A DNA stretch of 64,000 nt from Clostridium sardiniense (lineage in GTDB: Bacteria > Bacillota > Clostridia > Clostridiales > Clostridiaceae): assembly GCF_016907995.1 (NCBI RefSeq), contig NZ_JAFBDA010000007.1, forward strand, positions 62,001 to 126,000, read 5' to 3'. How positions within the stretch are numbered: the first letter of the stretch is position 1; each line of letters begins with the position of its first letter. Positions 45,107 through 53,773 of this stretch are shown one piece after another. The notes under the pieces are model-generated. The model saw only the letters and a list, made by a program, of their open reading frames with translations, did not search any database and was not told the origin of the DNA. Made by a program: the position numbers and the translations under genes.

Positions 45107-46570
45107 TCATTCACTACCTTCTAAATATGATAGTAAAACCTCTTTCATAGAATCTTTTGTACACTCTTCATCATGCCTTATTTTTTTATCTTTTAACTTT
45201 GCTAAACATTTTGGTATCTTATTACTACTTTGTTCAAACAAAGCTTTTAAAACATCAAAGTCATCCATAAAATCCACATCTATTCCTAGTGAATTGCATA
45301 TACTTCGTGGAAATTTATATGGACTTGCAGTTGAAGCTATAAGTACTGGTGTATTATCGCCAGTTTCTTTTTTGTACTTCTTATATACACTGTACCCTAC
45401 AGCTGTATGTGTATCGATTAAATAGTTGTCTTTGAAAAATATTTCTTTTATAGCCTCGTATACTTCTTCTTTGGTAGAAAATCCCCCATAAAATTCTTCT
45501 AAGAACTCTTTCATCTTATCATTTACTTCATATACGCCTTTTGTAGTTAAATCATTCATAAGGTTATTAACCTCTTTTGAATCTCTTCCACTTGCTTCAT
45601 AGAGTAATCTCTCTATATTTGATGAAATCAAAATATCCATAGATGGAGATTCAGTTAATATAAGTTCTCTTCTTCTATCATATATACCACTTTTAAAGAA
45701 ATCTGAGAGTACTTTATTTTCGTTAGATGCACATATAAATTTATTAATAGGTAATCCCATTTGTTTTGCGTAAAATGCAGCTAAAATATTCCCAAAATTC
45801 CCTGTTGGAACAACTATATTTATTTCTTCTCCTATTTTAATCTTATTTTTATTGCAAAGATTAAAATATCCATAGAAATAATAAACAATCTGAGGTATTA
45901 ATCTACCTATATTTATTGAATTTGCAGATGATAATAAATAGCCCTTTTTTCTTAATTCATCTTTTAAATCACTATCATTAAATATAGATTTAACACCATT
46001 TTGAGCATTATCAAAGTTACCATCAATAGCTATCACCTTAACATTTTTTCCTCTTTGAGTTATCATTTGTCTCTTTTGTATCTCACTTACTCCATTCTTT
46101 GGATAGTAAACAACTACTCTAAACCCTTCAATATTTTTAAAGCCCTCAAGTGCCGCCTTTCCAGTATCCCCTGAAGTTGCTGTAAGTATTACTACTTCTT
46201 CATTGATATTACAAAGTTCTTTAGCCTCTTTCATAACTTGAGGAAGAAATAATAATGCAGCATCTTTAAATGCACAAGTAGGTCCATGATACAACTCTAA
46301 AAATTTTTTTCTAACTCTTACTTTAAATCTTTTATTATAAGCTCTATTTATAGCCCCATTAAGCTTATCTTTATCTATATCTGTAAAGAAATTTTTTATT
46401 ATTTCAAATGCTAACTCTTCATATGTGCAATCTTTACTTTTAATTAAATTCTCATAAATTTTAGGAAAACTCTCTGGAACAAATAGCCCACCATCAGATG
46501 CAATCCCTTTAATTATTGCCTCGGATGAATTTATTCCTTGTTCAGCCCCCCTTGTACTCCTAAATTTCAT
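45107..46570 (-). CDS. thrC: Threonine synthase
   Basis: A 487-residue PLP enzyme of the long (yeast/E. coli-like) threonine synthase class. It begins MKFRSTRGAEQGINSSEAIIKGIASDGGLFVPE. The cofactor lysine is in HGPTCAFKDAALLFLP, the phosphate-binding loop is in TATSGDTGKAALEG, and PTGNFGNILAAF is the glycine loop. It converts O-phosphohomoserine to threonine. GGGGTGG precedes ATG. It heads the operon; homoserine dehydrogenase is not in the window. No leader regulatory element is seen. Confidence 0.95.
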   Translation of the reverse strand: MKFRSTRGAEQGINSSEAIIKGIASDGGLFVPESFPKIYENLIKSKDCTYEELAFEIIKNFFTDIDKDKLNGAINRAYNKRFKVRVRKKFLELYHGPTCAFKDAALLFLPQVMKEAKELCNINEEVVILTATSGDTGKAALEGFKNIEGFRVVVYYPKNGVSEIQKRQMITQRGKNVKVIAIDGNFDNAQNGVKSIFNDSDLKDELRKKGYLLSSANSINIGRLIPQIVYYFYGYFNLCNKNKIKIGEEINIVVPTGNFGNILAAFYAKQMGLPINKFICASNENKVLSDFFKSGIYDRRRELILTESPSMDILISSNIERLLYEASGRDSKEVNNLMNDLTTKGVYEVNDKMKEFLEEFYGGFSTKEEVYEAIKEIFFKDNYLIDTHTAVGYSVYKKYKKETGDNTPVLIASTASPYKFPRSICNSLGIDVDFMDDFDVLKALFEQSSNKIPKCLAKLKDKKIRHDEECTKDSMKEVLLSYLEGSE

Positions 46571-46882
46571 TTAACCACCCCAAAAGTTTAATTCTAGAAA
46601 TATACCCTTATTTATCATAATATCATGTACTCATCATGAATACAACTGTATTTTATTTAAATACACTTCTTTTTTCATTCCCATCCTTCAATTCTATAAT
46701 CTACCATTTTGCATTTAACCTAGTTACTCGATTTTATTTCTCAAATAATTTTCTTCTATTCTAACTCTAAATTCTAAAAATATAAAATTCCTTTACTGGT
46801 AATTTTATTCAATATATGATATTATTTCAATATATGCAATATATAAAATTAATCTAATTAAATTTTGTAAGGAGGAATACAA
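46571..46882. other. AT-rich divergent intergenic region
   Basis: 312 bases between the divergent thrC and lipoprotein genes. It must hold both promoters, but no near-consensus pair stands out, and no T-box, riboswitch or leader peptide with threonine codons is visible. Confidence 0.5.
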
Positions 46883-47911
46883 ATGATAAAAATTTTTAAA
46901 AAATTGAGTGTTGTTTTAATAATAACAACTTTATTTTCTCTATCTTTAATTAGCTGCACTAATAGTAAAGTAAATAAATATATTGAAGCTGGAAAATCAT
47001 CTTTAAATTCTAAGCAATATGATGAAGCTAAAACTAACTTTGAAAATGCACTAAAAGAGGATAAGGATAATAAAGACGCTTCTGATTTATTAAAAATAAT
47101 AGAAAACTATGAATCTGCTAAGAAAAGTTATGAATCTAAAAATTATAAAGAAGCTGAAGAATATCTATCTAAAATAGGATCAGATTATTCAAATTATAAA
47201 ATAAAAGAGGATATAGATAAATTAAAGGAAGATATAACCTTAAAAGAAGAAGCAATAAATAAAATATCCGATCAAATTAATTCTGTAGATAAGTTAATTA
47301 ATGATAAAAAATTTACTGATGCAGAAAATGAAATCAAATCTATTAAATTAGATGATGCTGATAATGATCAAAAGAAAAAAATAGGTGATCAAATTAATAA
47401 AATAAACAAAGAAAAAGCTGAAGCTGACAAAAAAGCTAGTATAGAATCTAAACCTAATGAAAATACAAGTAAAAATACTACTTCACATAAAGAAGCTTCT
47501 TCTAAAAAAAGTTCTGCAAATAATAGTACATCTAAATCTAATAATAATAGTAAAACTAAAAAAGAACCTGCTTCTAAAAAAAGCGTAACTTACACAAACA
47601 AAAAATTTGGTTTTACCTTTAAAATACCATCATCTTGGATAGGCCATTACTCAATAAAAGAGCGTGCTACTGGAGTTAGTATAGTTTTTAATGCAGCCGA
47701 TGGTACTCCAGGACTATTGCTTGAAATAACTAATGACATTGAGGATGGACACTATTTAAATAATACTACATCTAAAACTATAAACGGCACCAAATATATA
47801 TTAGGTCTACCATCTGATATAGGACTGGATCCTAATAATTCAAGCTATAAATTATATAAAGAACTTGAAAAAGACTATAAGGTAGTAGTTGATTCATTTA
47901 AAGGAATATAA
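46883..47911 (+). CDS. Lipoprotein with TPR-like repeats and C-terminal beta domain
   Basis: A 342-residue lipoprotein. The signal peptide ends in a lipobox, LSLISC, with the modified Cys at about residue 25. Next come TPR-like helical repeats (YIEAGKSSLNSKQYDEAKTNFENALKEDKDN, ESKNYKEAEEYLSKI), a Lys/Ser/Asn linker and a C-terminal domain (YTNKKFGFTFKIPSSW) of the PsbP/MOG1-like fold. It probably works as an envelope scaffold at the outer face of the membrane. AAGGAGG precedes ATG. It ends at a strong terminator. Confidence 0.8.
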   Translation: MIKIFKKLSVVLIITTLFSLSLISCTNSKVNKYIEAGKSSLNSKQYDEAKTNFENALKEDKDNKDASDLLKIIENYESAKKSYESKNYKEAEEYLSKIGSDYSNYKIKEDIDKLKEDITLKEEAINKISDQINSVDKLINDKKFTDAENEIKSIKLDDADNDQKKKIGDQINKINKEKAEADKKASIESKPNENTSKNTTSHKEASSKKSSANNSTSKSNNNSKTKKEPASKKSVTYTNKKFGFTFKIPSSWIGHYSIKERATGVSIVFNAADGTPGLLLEITNDIEDGHYLNNTTSKTINGTKYILGLPSDIGLDPNNSSYKLYKELEKDYKVVVDSFKGI

Positions 47912-47941
47912 TTAGTATAAAGTAAACTTAATTATAAAAAT

Positions 47942-48000
47942 AGAGAGGACTTACATATAACTATTAATGTATTAAAAATAGTTATATAAGTCCTCTCTTT
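47942..48000. terminator. Long bidirectional terminator
   Basis: AGAGAGGACTTA and TAAGTCCTCTCT pair at the base, with an inner ATAACTAT/ATAGTTAT stem, and T-tracts on both sides. It serves the lipoprotein gene and the convergent NUDIX gene. Confidence 0.85.
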
Positions 48001-48011
48001 TACTCTATAGC

Positions 48012-48578
48012 TTATATTCCATTAGCTATTAAATTTAGTATTATTCCACCCTTTATTGATATATTGTTATTCTTCACAAATTCCTTGCAATCTTCTATTT
48101 TTAATTTAATAACTTCTATTTCTTCATCTTCTTCTATATTATCTGTACTTATTTCTCCGCATACTCCCACCTTTACAATAGCTGTTGTTTCATCTGTCAT
48201 TCCAACAGATGTATAGCTTGGTTTTAAAAATACCTCATAACTTGTAGCAGTAAGTCCTGTTTCTTCAAAAAGTTCTCTCTTTGCTGCCTCCTCCATATCT
48301 TCTCCTGGATCTATAATGCCAGCTGGAAGTTCATATATATAATCATCAATTACAGGTCTAAATTGTTTAATTAAAACTACTTCTCCTTCTTTAGTTATTG
48401 GAATTATCATAACCCCATCTGCCTTTGTATGATCTTTAGTCTTACAAGCAAGATCTTCTTCATCTCTTCTACTTGCAAAAAAATATTTTTTAGGATTCCC
48501 TTTTTTATTCTCAAGATCTAATTCATACATGTTTAAATATTTATTATTTGTTTGTTTTTTAATTCCTAATATTTTCAT
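48012..48578 (-). CDS. NUDIX ADP-ribose pyrophosphatase-like
   Basis: A 188-residue protein starting at ATG 48578 (MKILGIKKQTNNKY), with AGGAGAG upstream. The full Nudix box is GIIDPGEDMEEAAKRELFEETGL, preceded by VVLIKQFRPVIDDYIYELPAG, the signature of ADP-ribose pyrophosphatases (NudF-like). It hydrolyses ADP-ribose to AMP and ribose 5-phosphate. Its start lies inside the end of the nuclease gene (20-base overlap), so the two are co-expressed. Confidence 0.9.
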   Translation of the reverse strand: MKILGIKKQTNNKYLNMYELDLENKKGNPKKYFFASRRDEEDLACKTKDHTKADGVMIIPITKEGEVVLIKQFRPVIDDYIYELPAGIIDPGEDMEEAAKRELFEETGLTATSYEVFLKPSYTSVGMTDETTAIVKVGVCGEISTDNIEEDEEIEVIKLKIEDCKEFVKNNNISIKGGIILNLIANGI

Positions 48579-49539
48579 CGTTCTCTCCTCTTTCTTCTTC
48601 ACATAATATTTTATACTTACATTTATTGCATTTATAATCCTCATCTCTCATTATAAACATCTCTTTATCCTTTGGTTTGTTAATCTCTTTATCAGAAAGC
48701 ATGGCATCTATAACATTAATCTCTTGTTCTACTCTTAACTTTATTTCTTTAATTTCTTCATTTGTAATTTCAAATTCATAGTTCTCCCCTGTAAATAAAT
48801 ACTCTATTCTTCCTCTTATATTTTCAACGGGAATTTTATACTTTTCCATTACATAAAGGGCATATACTAATAGCTGCTCTTTATTATCTTCATTATGTTT
48901 ACCACTTTTCCAGTCTACTATGATGCAATGTCCTTTATCATCAATATAAAGCATATCTATTATTGCAAAAACCTTAACTCCATTTATAAATATATAGTCA
49001 AAATTTCCTTCATCAACTTCCAGTACTTTTAAGAAGTTCCCCTTTTGTATATCAAAAAACGTCTTGCTCTCAAAGAAGTTCTCTACACATTGTTCTATTC
49101 TTTCCTTTACTTCACTTATATCCTCTGAATCTAACTTTCCCTCATAATAATACTCCTGTAACATCTGTCCATTTGGATACTCATCCCACTGAAGCTTACT
49201 TCCTTTTCTACTACTTTTTCTAACTATATTATTTAATTTAAGTCTTACAAAAGATTTAAACTTATCTACATCTATCTCACTATCTTTATTATTAATTTTA
49301 TATTTAACTATTCCTTTTATTCCTTCATGAATTATATCCCCAAAAGCTATCCATATATTAGTTAATTTTTTTAGTCTCCAAGCTCTTTTTCTTTCTAATG
49401 ATACCTCCGACTCCCACCCCCTATGAGACCCATAATAAGTGTAATAATATTCTCTTAGACAAGATTTTATACTCTTTATCCTTGAAATACTCCATGACTT
49501 TTCTGGATAATCTTTAACTAAGAACTTCTCTTTCCTCAT
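48559..49539 (-). CDS. PD-(D/E)XK nuclease with Cas4/AddB-type iron-sulfur cysteines
   Basis: A 326-residue protein starting at ATG 49539 (MRKEKFLVKDYPEKSW) after GGAGG. The nuclease core is visible: GDIIHEGI with the conserved His, VFAIIDMLYID (Asp), IIVDWKSGKHNED (D-x-K) and QLLVYALYVMEKY (QxxxY). One Cys near the N-terminus (SCLREYYYTYYG) and three at the C-terminus (CNKCKYKILC) match the 4Fe-4S staple of Cas4, AddB and RecB-like nucleases. There are no cas genes nearby, so a stand-alone repair nuclease is more likely. Confidence 0.82.
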   Translation of the reverse strand: MRKEKFLVKDYPEKSWSISRIKSIKSCLREYYYTYYGSHRGWESEVSLERKRAWRLKKLTNIWIAFGDIIHEGIKGIVKYKINNKDSEIDVDKFKSFVRLKLNNIVRKSSRKGSKLQWDEYPNGQMLQEYYYEGKLDSEDISEVKERIEQCVENFFESKTFFDIQKGNFLKVLEVDEGNFDYIFINGVKVFAIIDMLYIDDKGHCIIVDWKSGKHNEDNKEQLLVYALYVMEKYKIPVENIRGRIEYLFTGENYEFEITNEEIKEIKLRVEQEINVIDAMLSDKEINKPKDKEMFIMRDEDYKCNKCKYKILCEEERGENDENIRN

Positions 49540-49649
49540 ATTTTCCTCCATTATTACTTTATATATTAATTATTATACTCCTTGAAAAACTTTAATAAAA
49601 TAAGGCCCTCTAGAAAATTTCTAATTTCTAAAGAACCTTATTGCTAAAA

Positions 49650-51233
49650 TCAATTTTTTAAATTCTCATAAATCTTATAAACAGCCATAGCTGTACTTAA
49701 TGCTTTTGAATCATAGGCATACAAAATCTTATCAGGTTCTGTGCTTAATACACCTTCTATGCAAGCCTCTATACTTGTGTCCTCTGCCTTTACTCCAAAA
49801 CGCTCCTTATATTTTTGTCTATATAATTTCATAATACATAACTCTTGATTTAAAAATTCTCTTCCATATATTTTGCTATACTCTTCTTTTATAAACCTTA
49901 AGTGATAACCCATATTATAGCCAACTAATCTATCACTTCCAATGAAATTTAAGAATTGAGGCATAATATTCCTTATACTAGGTTTTCCCTCTAACATTTT
50001 ATTAGTTATACCAGTTTCTGCTTCAATATTTGCTTGTAACTCCTTTTCAGGATTTATATATGTTTGGAATGTTTTAATTATCCTTCCATAAGATACTTTA
50101 ACTGCTGCTACCTCTATAATTGAGCTGTTATTTGAAAATTTACCTGTTGTTTGTATACATATAGCAGTGTAATTGTAAAAATCCCTTATCTCTCTTTCAC
50201 TTCTCATTGTTATAAACTCTAATGTTCTAACCTGCTCTTCTACGTATTTATTAATATCTCTATAATTTAAAGTTAATGAATTAACTCCCGCATTAGATAT
50301 TTCTTTAATCCTTGGAAGATATATATCCTTAATTTTAAATAGCCTTTCTGATAAATTACTTATAGATATATTTTTATTATCGATTTTATTCTTTAAATCG
50401 TTTATTTCACTTTCCATAATAGATAACTCATTTTTAAAGGTTAAAATTCTACTCATTTCTATCATTCTTTTATCATTTAATATTCTTTCTTCTTCATAAT
50501 CTTTTTTATCTTCAATACATTCTGCTACTTCCTTACTATTTTTTTCCTTGTTATTCCCTTCTTCGTTATTCTGCTCTATTACTTCCCTATCTTTTACCTC
50601 GTCTCTATCTTTTACCTCGTCTCTATCATCTTTCTCTTCAATCCCTGGCTCTTTACCTCTAAGACTACCAGCCTCTTTTAATTCATCAAATGTCCCTTCC
50701 ATACTATCTTCATTATCTTCTATATTTTTTTCTACTATTTCTTTATTCCTTTTTATCTCTTCCTCGTTGCTCTTTTGCATTTCCCTCTCTAGAATTTCTA
50801 TGTCTTGTCTCTCTATCTCTTGCCTCTCTATCTCTTGCCTCTCTATCTCCTGTCTTTCTACTTCTTGTCTTTCTATCTCCTGTCTTTCTATCTCCTGTCT
50901 TTCTATTTCTTGTCTTTCTATTTCTTGATTCTTAATCTCTTTTAAATTTTTTTCCTTAGCCTCAATATTCTTTTTATATCTTTTAATAATATTTATCTCT
51001 TTGTTTATATCGATATTTACCTTCGCACCACTTTTTAAAAATATCTTTAATCCTCTAAATACCTCTTCCGCTTCATTTATCTCCTCTTTTTCTATTTCTT
51101 TGTTATTAATTTTCTCTATTATGCTCTCGCCCTCTTCTTCTAAATCTAACAATCTTCTATTACATTCTTCACAAAGATTGTTCTTTAATTTTAAAAACCA
51201 TCCTCTTTTAGAACAAACAGAACATTTTTTCAT
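49650..51233 (-). CDS. DnaQ-fold (exonuclease-like) protein with zinc ribbon and QEIER repeats, likely inactive
   Basis: A 527-residue protein. It starts with a CxxC...CxxC zinc site (Cys 4, 7, 21, 24). Residues 103-142 are eight tandem QEIER-type pentads, followed by an acidic region with DRDEVK repeats and a coiled coil (about 265-350). The C-terminus (about 355-525) resembles the DEDD exonuclease domain of PolC/DnaQ: AICIQTTGKF, LVGYNMGYHLRFI, AYDSKALSTA. The catalytic acids at motif I (DxE becomes CxQ) and motif II (FD becomes YH) are missing, so it probably binds rather than cuts nucleic acid. Start ATG follows AAAGGATG. Confidence 0.7.
   Translation of the reverse strand: MKKCSVCSKRGWFLKLKNNLCEECNRRLLDLEEEGESIIEKINNKEIEKEEINEAEEVFRGLKIFLKSGAKVNIDINKEINIIKRYKKNIEAKEKNLKEIKNQEIERQEIERQEIERQEIERQEVERQEIERQEIERQEIERQDIEILEREMQKSNEEEIKRNKEIVEKNIEDNEDSMEGTFDELKEAGSLRGKEPGIEEKDDRDEVKDRDEVKDREVIEQNNEEGNNKEKNSKEVAECIEDKKDYEEERILNDKRMIEMSRILTFKNELSIMESEINDLKNKIDNKNISISNLSERLFKIKDIYLPRIKEISNAGVNSLTLNYRDINKYVEEQVRTLEFITMRSEREIRDFYNYTAICIQTTGKFSNNSSIIEVAAVKVSYGRIIKTFQTYINPEKELQANIEAETGITNKMLEGKPSIRNIMPQFLNFIGSDRLVGYNMGYHLRFIKEEYSKIYGREFLNQELCIMKLYRQKYKERFGVKAEDTSIEACIEGVLSTEPDKILYAYDSKALSTAMAVYKIYENLKN
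50808..50927 (-). repeat. 15-bp minisatellite, eight in-frame copies
   Basis: Eight copies of a 15-base unit encode QEIER (one QEVER) inside the DnaQ-fold protein gene. Copies differ by only a few silent changes, suggesting recent slippage or unequal exchange. Copy number changes would keep the reading frame. Confidence 0.85.
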
Positions 51234-51237
51234 TTAT

Positions 51238-51543
51238 TCACATCCTTTTATTATTTATAAAGGCTTCTCTTATAACCTCATTTTTTTTTAATCTTATCCA
51301 TTCATACATTATTAATGAATCTATTATTTTATTGCATTCTTTAAATATATCTAATGTCATTTCCTCGCTAATTTTTGAATTCTCATCTAACATCTTAATA
51401 GATATTTTTATCTTCTCTATTTCTAATCTTAAAAGTTCTAGCATAGAATCTTCACTAATTGAACTTTTATATAGCTCTTCTAATTTATTTTTATTGTCAT
51501 TATCTATAGAATTCACTTTCTCACCTTCTGTTAAATTATTCAT
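51238..51543 (-). CDS. Helical 101-residue protein of unknown function
   Basis: A short acidic, fully helical protein (IDNDNKNKLEELYKSSISEDSMLELLRLEIEKIKISIKMLDE). The ribosome binding site is weak (AAGGACTT). It lies four bases upstream of the DnaQ-fold gene and 15 bases after the paralogous small gene, so the three are likely one transcript. No family is recognised. Confidence 0.6.
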   Translation of the reverse strand: MNNLTEGEKVNSIDNDNKNKLEELYKSSISEDSMLELLRLEIEKIKISIKMLDENSKISEEMTLDIFKECNKIIDSLIMYEWIRLKKNEVIREAFINNKRM

Positions 51544-51558
51544 ATACTTCTTAAGTCC

Positions 51559-51900
51559 TTAATCTAGTAAAGTCTCCTCTTCCACAGAATATACTTTAGA
51601 GTACATCTCTAAGATATCCTCCAACTTAAATTGAAGTAACATTTGATTACTAATTACATTTCTTAATGTCTTATCTAAAGATTTATTTACATCATTTATA
51701 TCTTTTAAAGTAAAGCCAGAAATCTCCCTTTCTTCCTCTTTTAATGTTTCTAAAATATATTGCATCTTCTCTGCTTGGACATTAATTATATTACTAAGTC
51801 CCATATCCTCCATAGCAACTGATGCTATAAGCATATTTAATGCTTCTTCTGTACTTATATTAATTTGTGGATTCATATTGGGTATATTAGGCATAGACAC
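51559..51900 (-). CDS. Small helical protein, paralogue A
   Basis: A 113-residue protein starting at GTG 51900, nine bases after GGAGGTG; the start matches its paralogue. The pattern is MSMPNIPNMNPQINIS, then EALNMLIASVAMEDMGLSNIINVQAEKMQYIL, then LRNVISNQMLLQFKLEDILEM. It shares this pattern along its whole length with the 52042-52374 gene. No signal, membrane or enzyme motif is seen. The family is common in spore formers, but I cannot assign a function. Confidence 0.7.
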   Translation of the reverse strand: MSMPNIPNMNPQINISTEEALNMLIASVAMEDMGLSNIINVQAEKMQYILETLKEEEREISGFTLKDINDVNKSLDKTLRNVISNQMLLQFKLEDILEMYSKVYSVEEETLLD

Positions 51901-51965
51901 GTCACTTCACCTCCTAATATATTTATATATTTTACTTTTCATAATAATTCCTATTTATTACAAAT

Positions 51966-51998
51966 AAAAAGTGAGGAATATAACCCCTCACTTTTTTA
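51966..51998 (-). terminator. Terminator of small helical protein B
   Basis: AAAAAGTGAGG and CCTCACTTTTTT pair between the two paralogous genes and, read on the minus strand, end in a T-tract. It lies downstream of the upstream paralogue. Confidence 0.75.
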
Positions 51999-52041
51999 AA
52001 TATTATTATGTTCTATTTAATGTTAATTATATAAATATAAC

Positions 52042-52374
52042 TTATTTTATATTTTTTTCTGGTAAAAACTCTTTCAACTCTTCTAATTTAAGTTGTAATA
52101 ATAATTGATTTCTTATTACATTTTTAAGAGTTAAGTTTAATGCTTTATTAGTATTTAATAAATCTTCAACTCTGACGCCTCTAGGCTGTGGTATAGGATT
52201 TCCATCTCCATCTAATAATGTACCTAATAAATATTGTATCTTCTCACCTTCTACATTAATTATATGACTTAGTCCAATCTCTTCCATCCCAATTGAAGCA
52301 AGCATTAAATTTAGTGCTTTTTCTCTATCAAAATCTACTTGCGAATTTAAATCCGGTATCTTAGGTAATGACAT
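52042..52374 (-). CDS. Small helical protein, paralogue B
   Basis: A 110-residue paralogue of the 51559-51900 protein: MSLPKIPDLNSQVDFD, ALNLMLASIGMEEIGLSHIINVEGEKIQYLLGTL, then LTLKNVIRNQLLLQLKLEELKEFL. A Gly/Pro loop (DGDGNPIPQPRG) lies between the helices. AGGTGAAA precedes ATG. A terminator separates it from the downstream paralogue, so the two may be expressed separately. Function unknown. Confidence 0.7.
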   Translation of the reverse strand: MSLPKIPDLNSQVDFDREKALNLMLASIGMEEIGLSHIINVEGEKIQYLLGTLLDGDGNPIPQPRGVRVEDLLNTNKALNLTLKNVIRNQLLLQLKLEELKEFLPEKNIK

Positions 52375-52618
52375 AAACTTTTCACCTCATAAAAATTTAG
52401 CATTTCATTTATATGTTATTCTAAAAATAAATATTTGTTACTACTGTCTATGTTGCAAGATATAAATCTTAAAATCTTCTTATAAACTCTATCAAATCTT
52501 AAAAAATACTAAATATTGTATTTTTCAAAATCATCTTATTGTAATGTTAATTAAAGTAGCATATACTAATTTTATCTTAATTCAATTTTTATAAATATTT
52601 ATTGGAGGAATACTATAA

Positions 52619-52843
52619 ATGAAAAGATTATACAAAGTTCCAGGGCACGGTAAAATAAGTGGTATATGCCAAGGGTTATCTGAATACCTTAATGTTGATG
52701 TAACAATAATAAGACTTTTATGGATTGTCTTAGCTTTCATTTCTTGTGGTACTGCTATTTTCGGTTATATAGCATGCATATTCATAATTCCTAATAAAGA
52801 AGATGTAATAAATAATGACAACAACAATTTCACAAAATATTAA
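52619..52843 (+). CDS. PspC-domain membrane protein
   Basis: A 74-residue protein made almost only of a PspC domain: KRLYKVPGHGKISGICQGLSEYLNVDVTIIRLLWIVLAFISCGTAIFGYIACIFIIPN. Two membrane segments follow a short cytosolic start. Short PspC proteins take part in envelope-stress responses, usually through membrane partners. GGAGGAATACTATAA precedes ATG. It is monocistronic. Confidence 0.88.
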   Translation: MKRLYKVPGHGKISGICQGLSEYLNVDVTIIRLLWIVLAFISCGTAIFGYIACIFIIPNKEDVINNDNNNFTKY

Positions 52844-52982
52844 GGTCAAGAAATTGATCTTTTTTATCAATCTGAATTATCAGAATTTTTTGAATATAAT
52901 TACTTTCTATGAGTAAGACCACTTATTTCCTCACTCTCTCTTTTTCGACAAAAATATATCGATAAATTTTTAACAATATCTA

Positions 52983-53011
52983 TTGCAACCCTATATACTT
53001 CATTGTAAAAT
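52983..53011 (+). promoter_or_regulatory. Promoter of the ECF S-component gene
   Basis: TTGCAA (52983-52988), a 17-base spacer and TAAAAT (53006-53011). A leader of about 105 bases follows, with a distant TCGG/CCGA pair but no riboswitch class I recognise. Confidence 0.5.
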
Positions 53012-53121
53012 ATAAACTGTCGGTATTCTTTTACAGAAACTGAACGCAAAAATCAAAAATTTATCAATTGTTTTTTGCCGAATTATATCCTAAATGGGGG
53101 AATAAGAACGGAGGTTACAAA

Positions 53122-53712
53122 ATGGAAAGAAGTACAACAAAAAAAGTTTTAGGTCTTCGCCAAATGGTAATTGTAGGTATGCTATCAGGTATATCAATAT
53201 TTATGGGGTTAACAGGACTTGGATTTATTCCACTTCCATTCATGAAAGCAACCATAATGCACATACCAGTTATAATTGGTGCAATAGTTGAAGGACCTAT
53301 AGTAGGGGCATTAGTCGGAGGAGTATTTGGATTATTTTCAATGTATCAAGCATTTACAGCTCCAGGCCCAACATCATTTGTATTCTATAATCCAATAGTT
53401 GCAATTGTTCCAAGAGTTTTAATTGCAATTGTTGCATACTATGTTTATAGAGCACTAAAAAACAAATTTAAGAAAGATTCATTACCAATAGGTATAGCTG
53501 CAGTACTTGCAACATTAACTAATACTGTAGGTGTTTTAGGATTAACTTATGTTTTTTACTTAGAAAAATATTCACATGCTTTAGGTATAGCACCTTCTGC
53601 AACAGGGGCAGCACTTGCAACTGTTGGAGTTACAAATGGTATTCCAGAGGCCATATTATCAGCCGTAATTACAATACCAGTAGTTGCTACACTTAGAAAG
53701 ATTAAAAAATAA
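53122..53712 (+). CDS. ECF transporter substrate-binding (S) component
   Basis: A 196-residue membrane protein. ATG 53122 (MERSTTKKVLGLRQMVIVG) is chosen, with GGAGGT six bases upstream; an earlier in-frame ATG lacks a site. Six helices are predicted, with the segments MLSGISIFMGLTGLGFIPLPFMKATIMHIPVIIGAIVEGP and GALVGGVFGLFSM typical of the large clostridial S-component family. The ligand is unknown. A terminator lies between it and the downstream P1 peptidase, so co-transcription is partial at most. Confidence 0.85.
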   Translation: MERSTTKKVLGLRQMVIVGMLSGISIFMGLTGLGFIPLPFMKATIMHIPVIIGAIVEGPIVGALVGGVFGLFSMYQAFTAPGPTSFVFYNPIVAIVPRVLIAIVAYYVYRALKNKFKKDSLPIGIAAVLATLTNTVGVLGLTYVFYLEKYSHALGIAPSATGAALATVGVTNGIPEAILSAVITIPVVATLRKIKK

Positions 53713-53721
53713 TAAATTCAC

Positions 53722-53748
53722 GCTCCTATATTTTTTATAGGGGCTTTT
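53722..53748 (+). terminator. Terminator between the S-component and peptidase genes
   Basis: GCTCCTATA (53722-53730) pairs with TATAGGGGC (53736-53744, one G-T pair), followed by TTTT. The next gene starts 26 bases later, so it may act as an attenuator. Confidence 0.7.
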
Positions 53749-53773
53749 AATATATAATGGAGGTTTTAAATTT

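Noticed and set aside
48559..49539. A true Cas4 of a CRISPR system
   Set aside because: There are no cas1/cas2, effector genes or repeat array in the window; a stand-alone AddB/RecB-like nuclease fits better.
50808..50927. Short direct repeats resembling a CRISPR array
   Set aside because: The 15-bp units are contiguous, without spacers, and are in-frame codons of a minus-strand gene; plus-strand Ser/Leu-rich frames here are shadows of the repeat.
53012..53121. preQ1, THF or other vitamin riboswitch ahead of the S-component gene
   Set aside because: The leader has a promoter and a distant TCGG/CCGA pair but none of the conserved cores of these classes.
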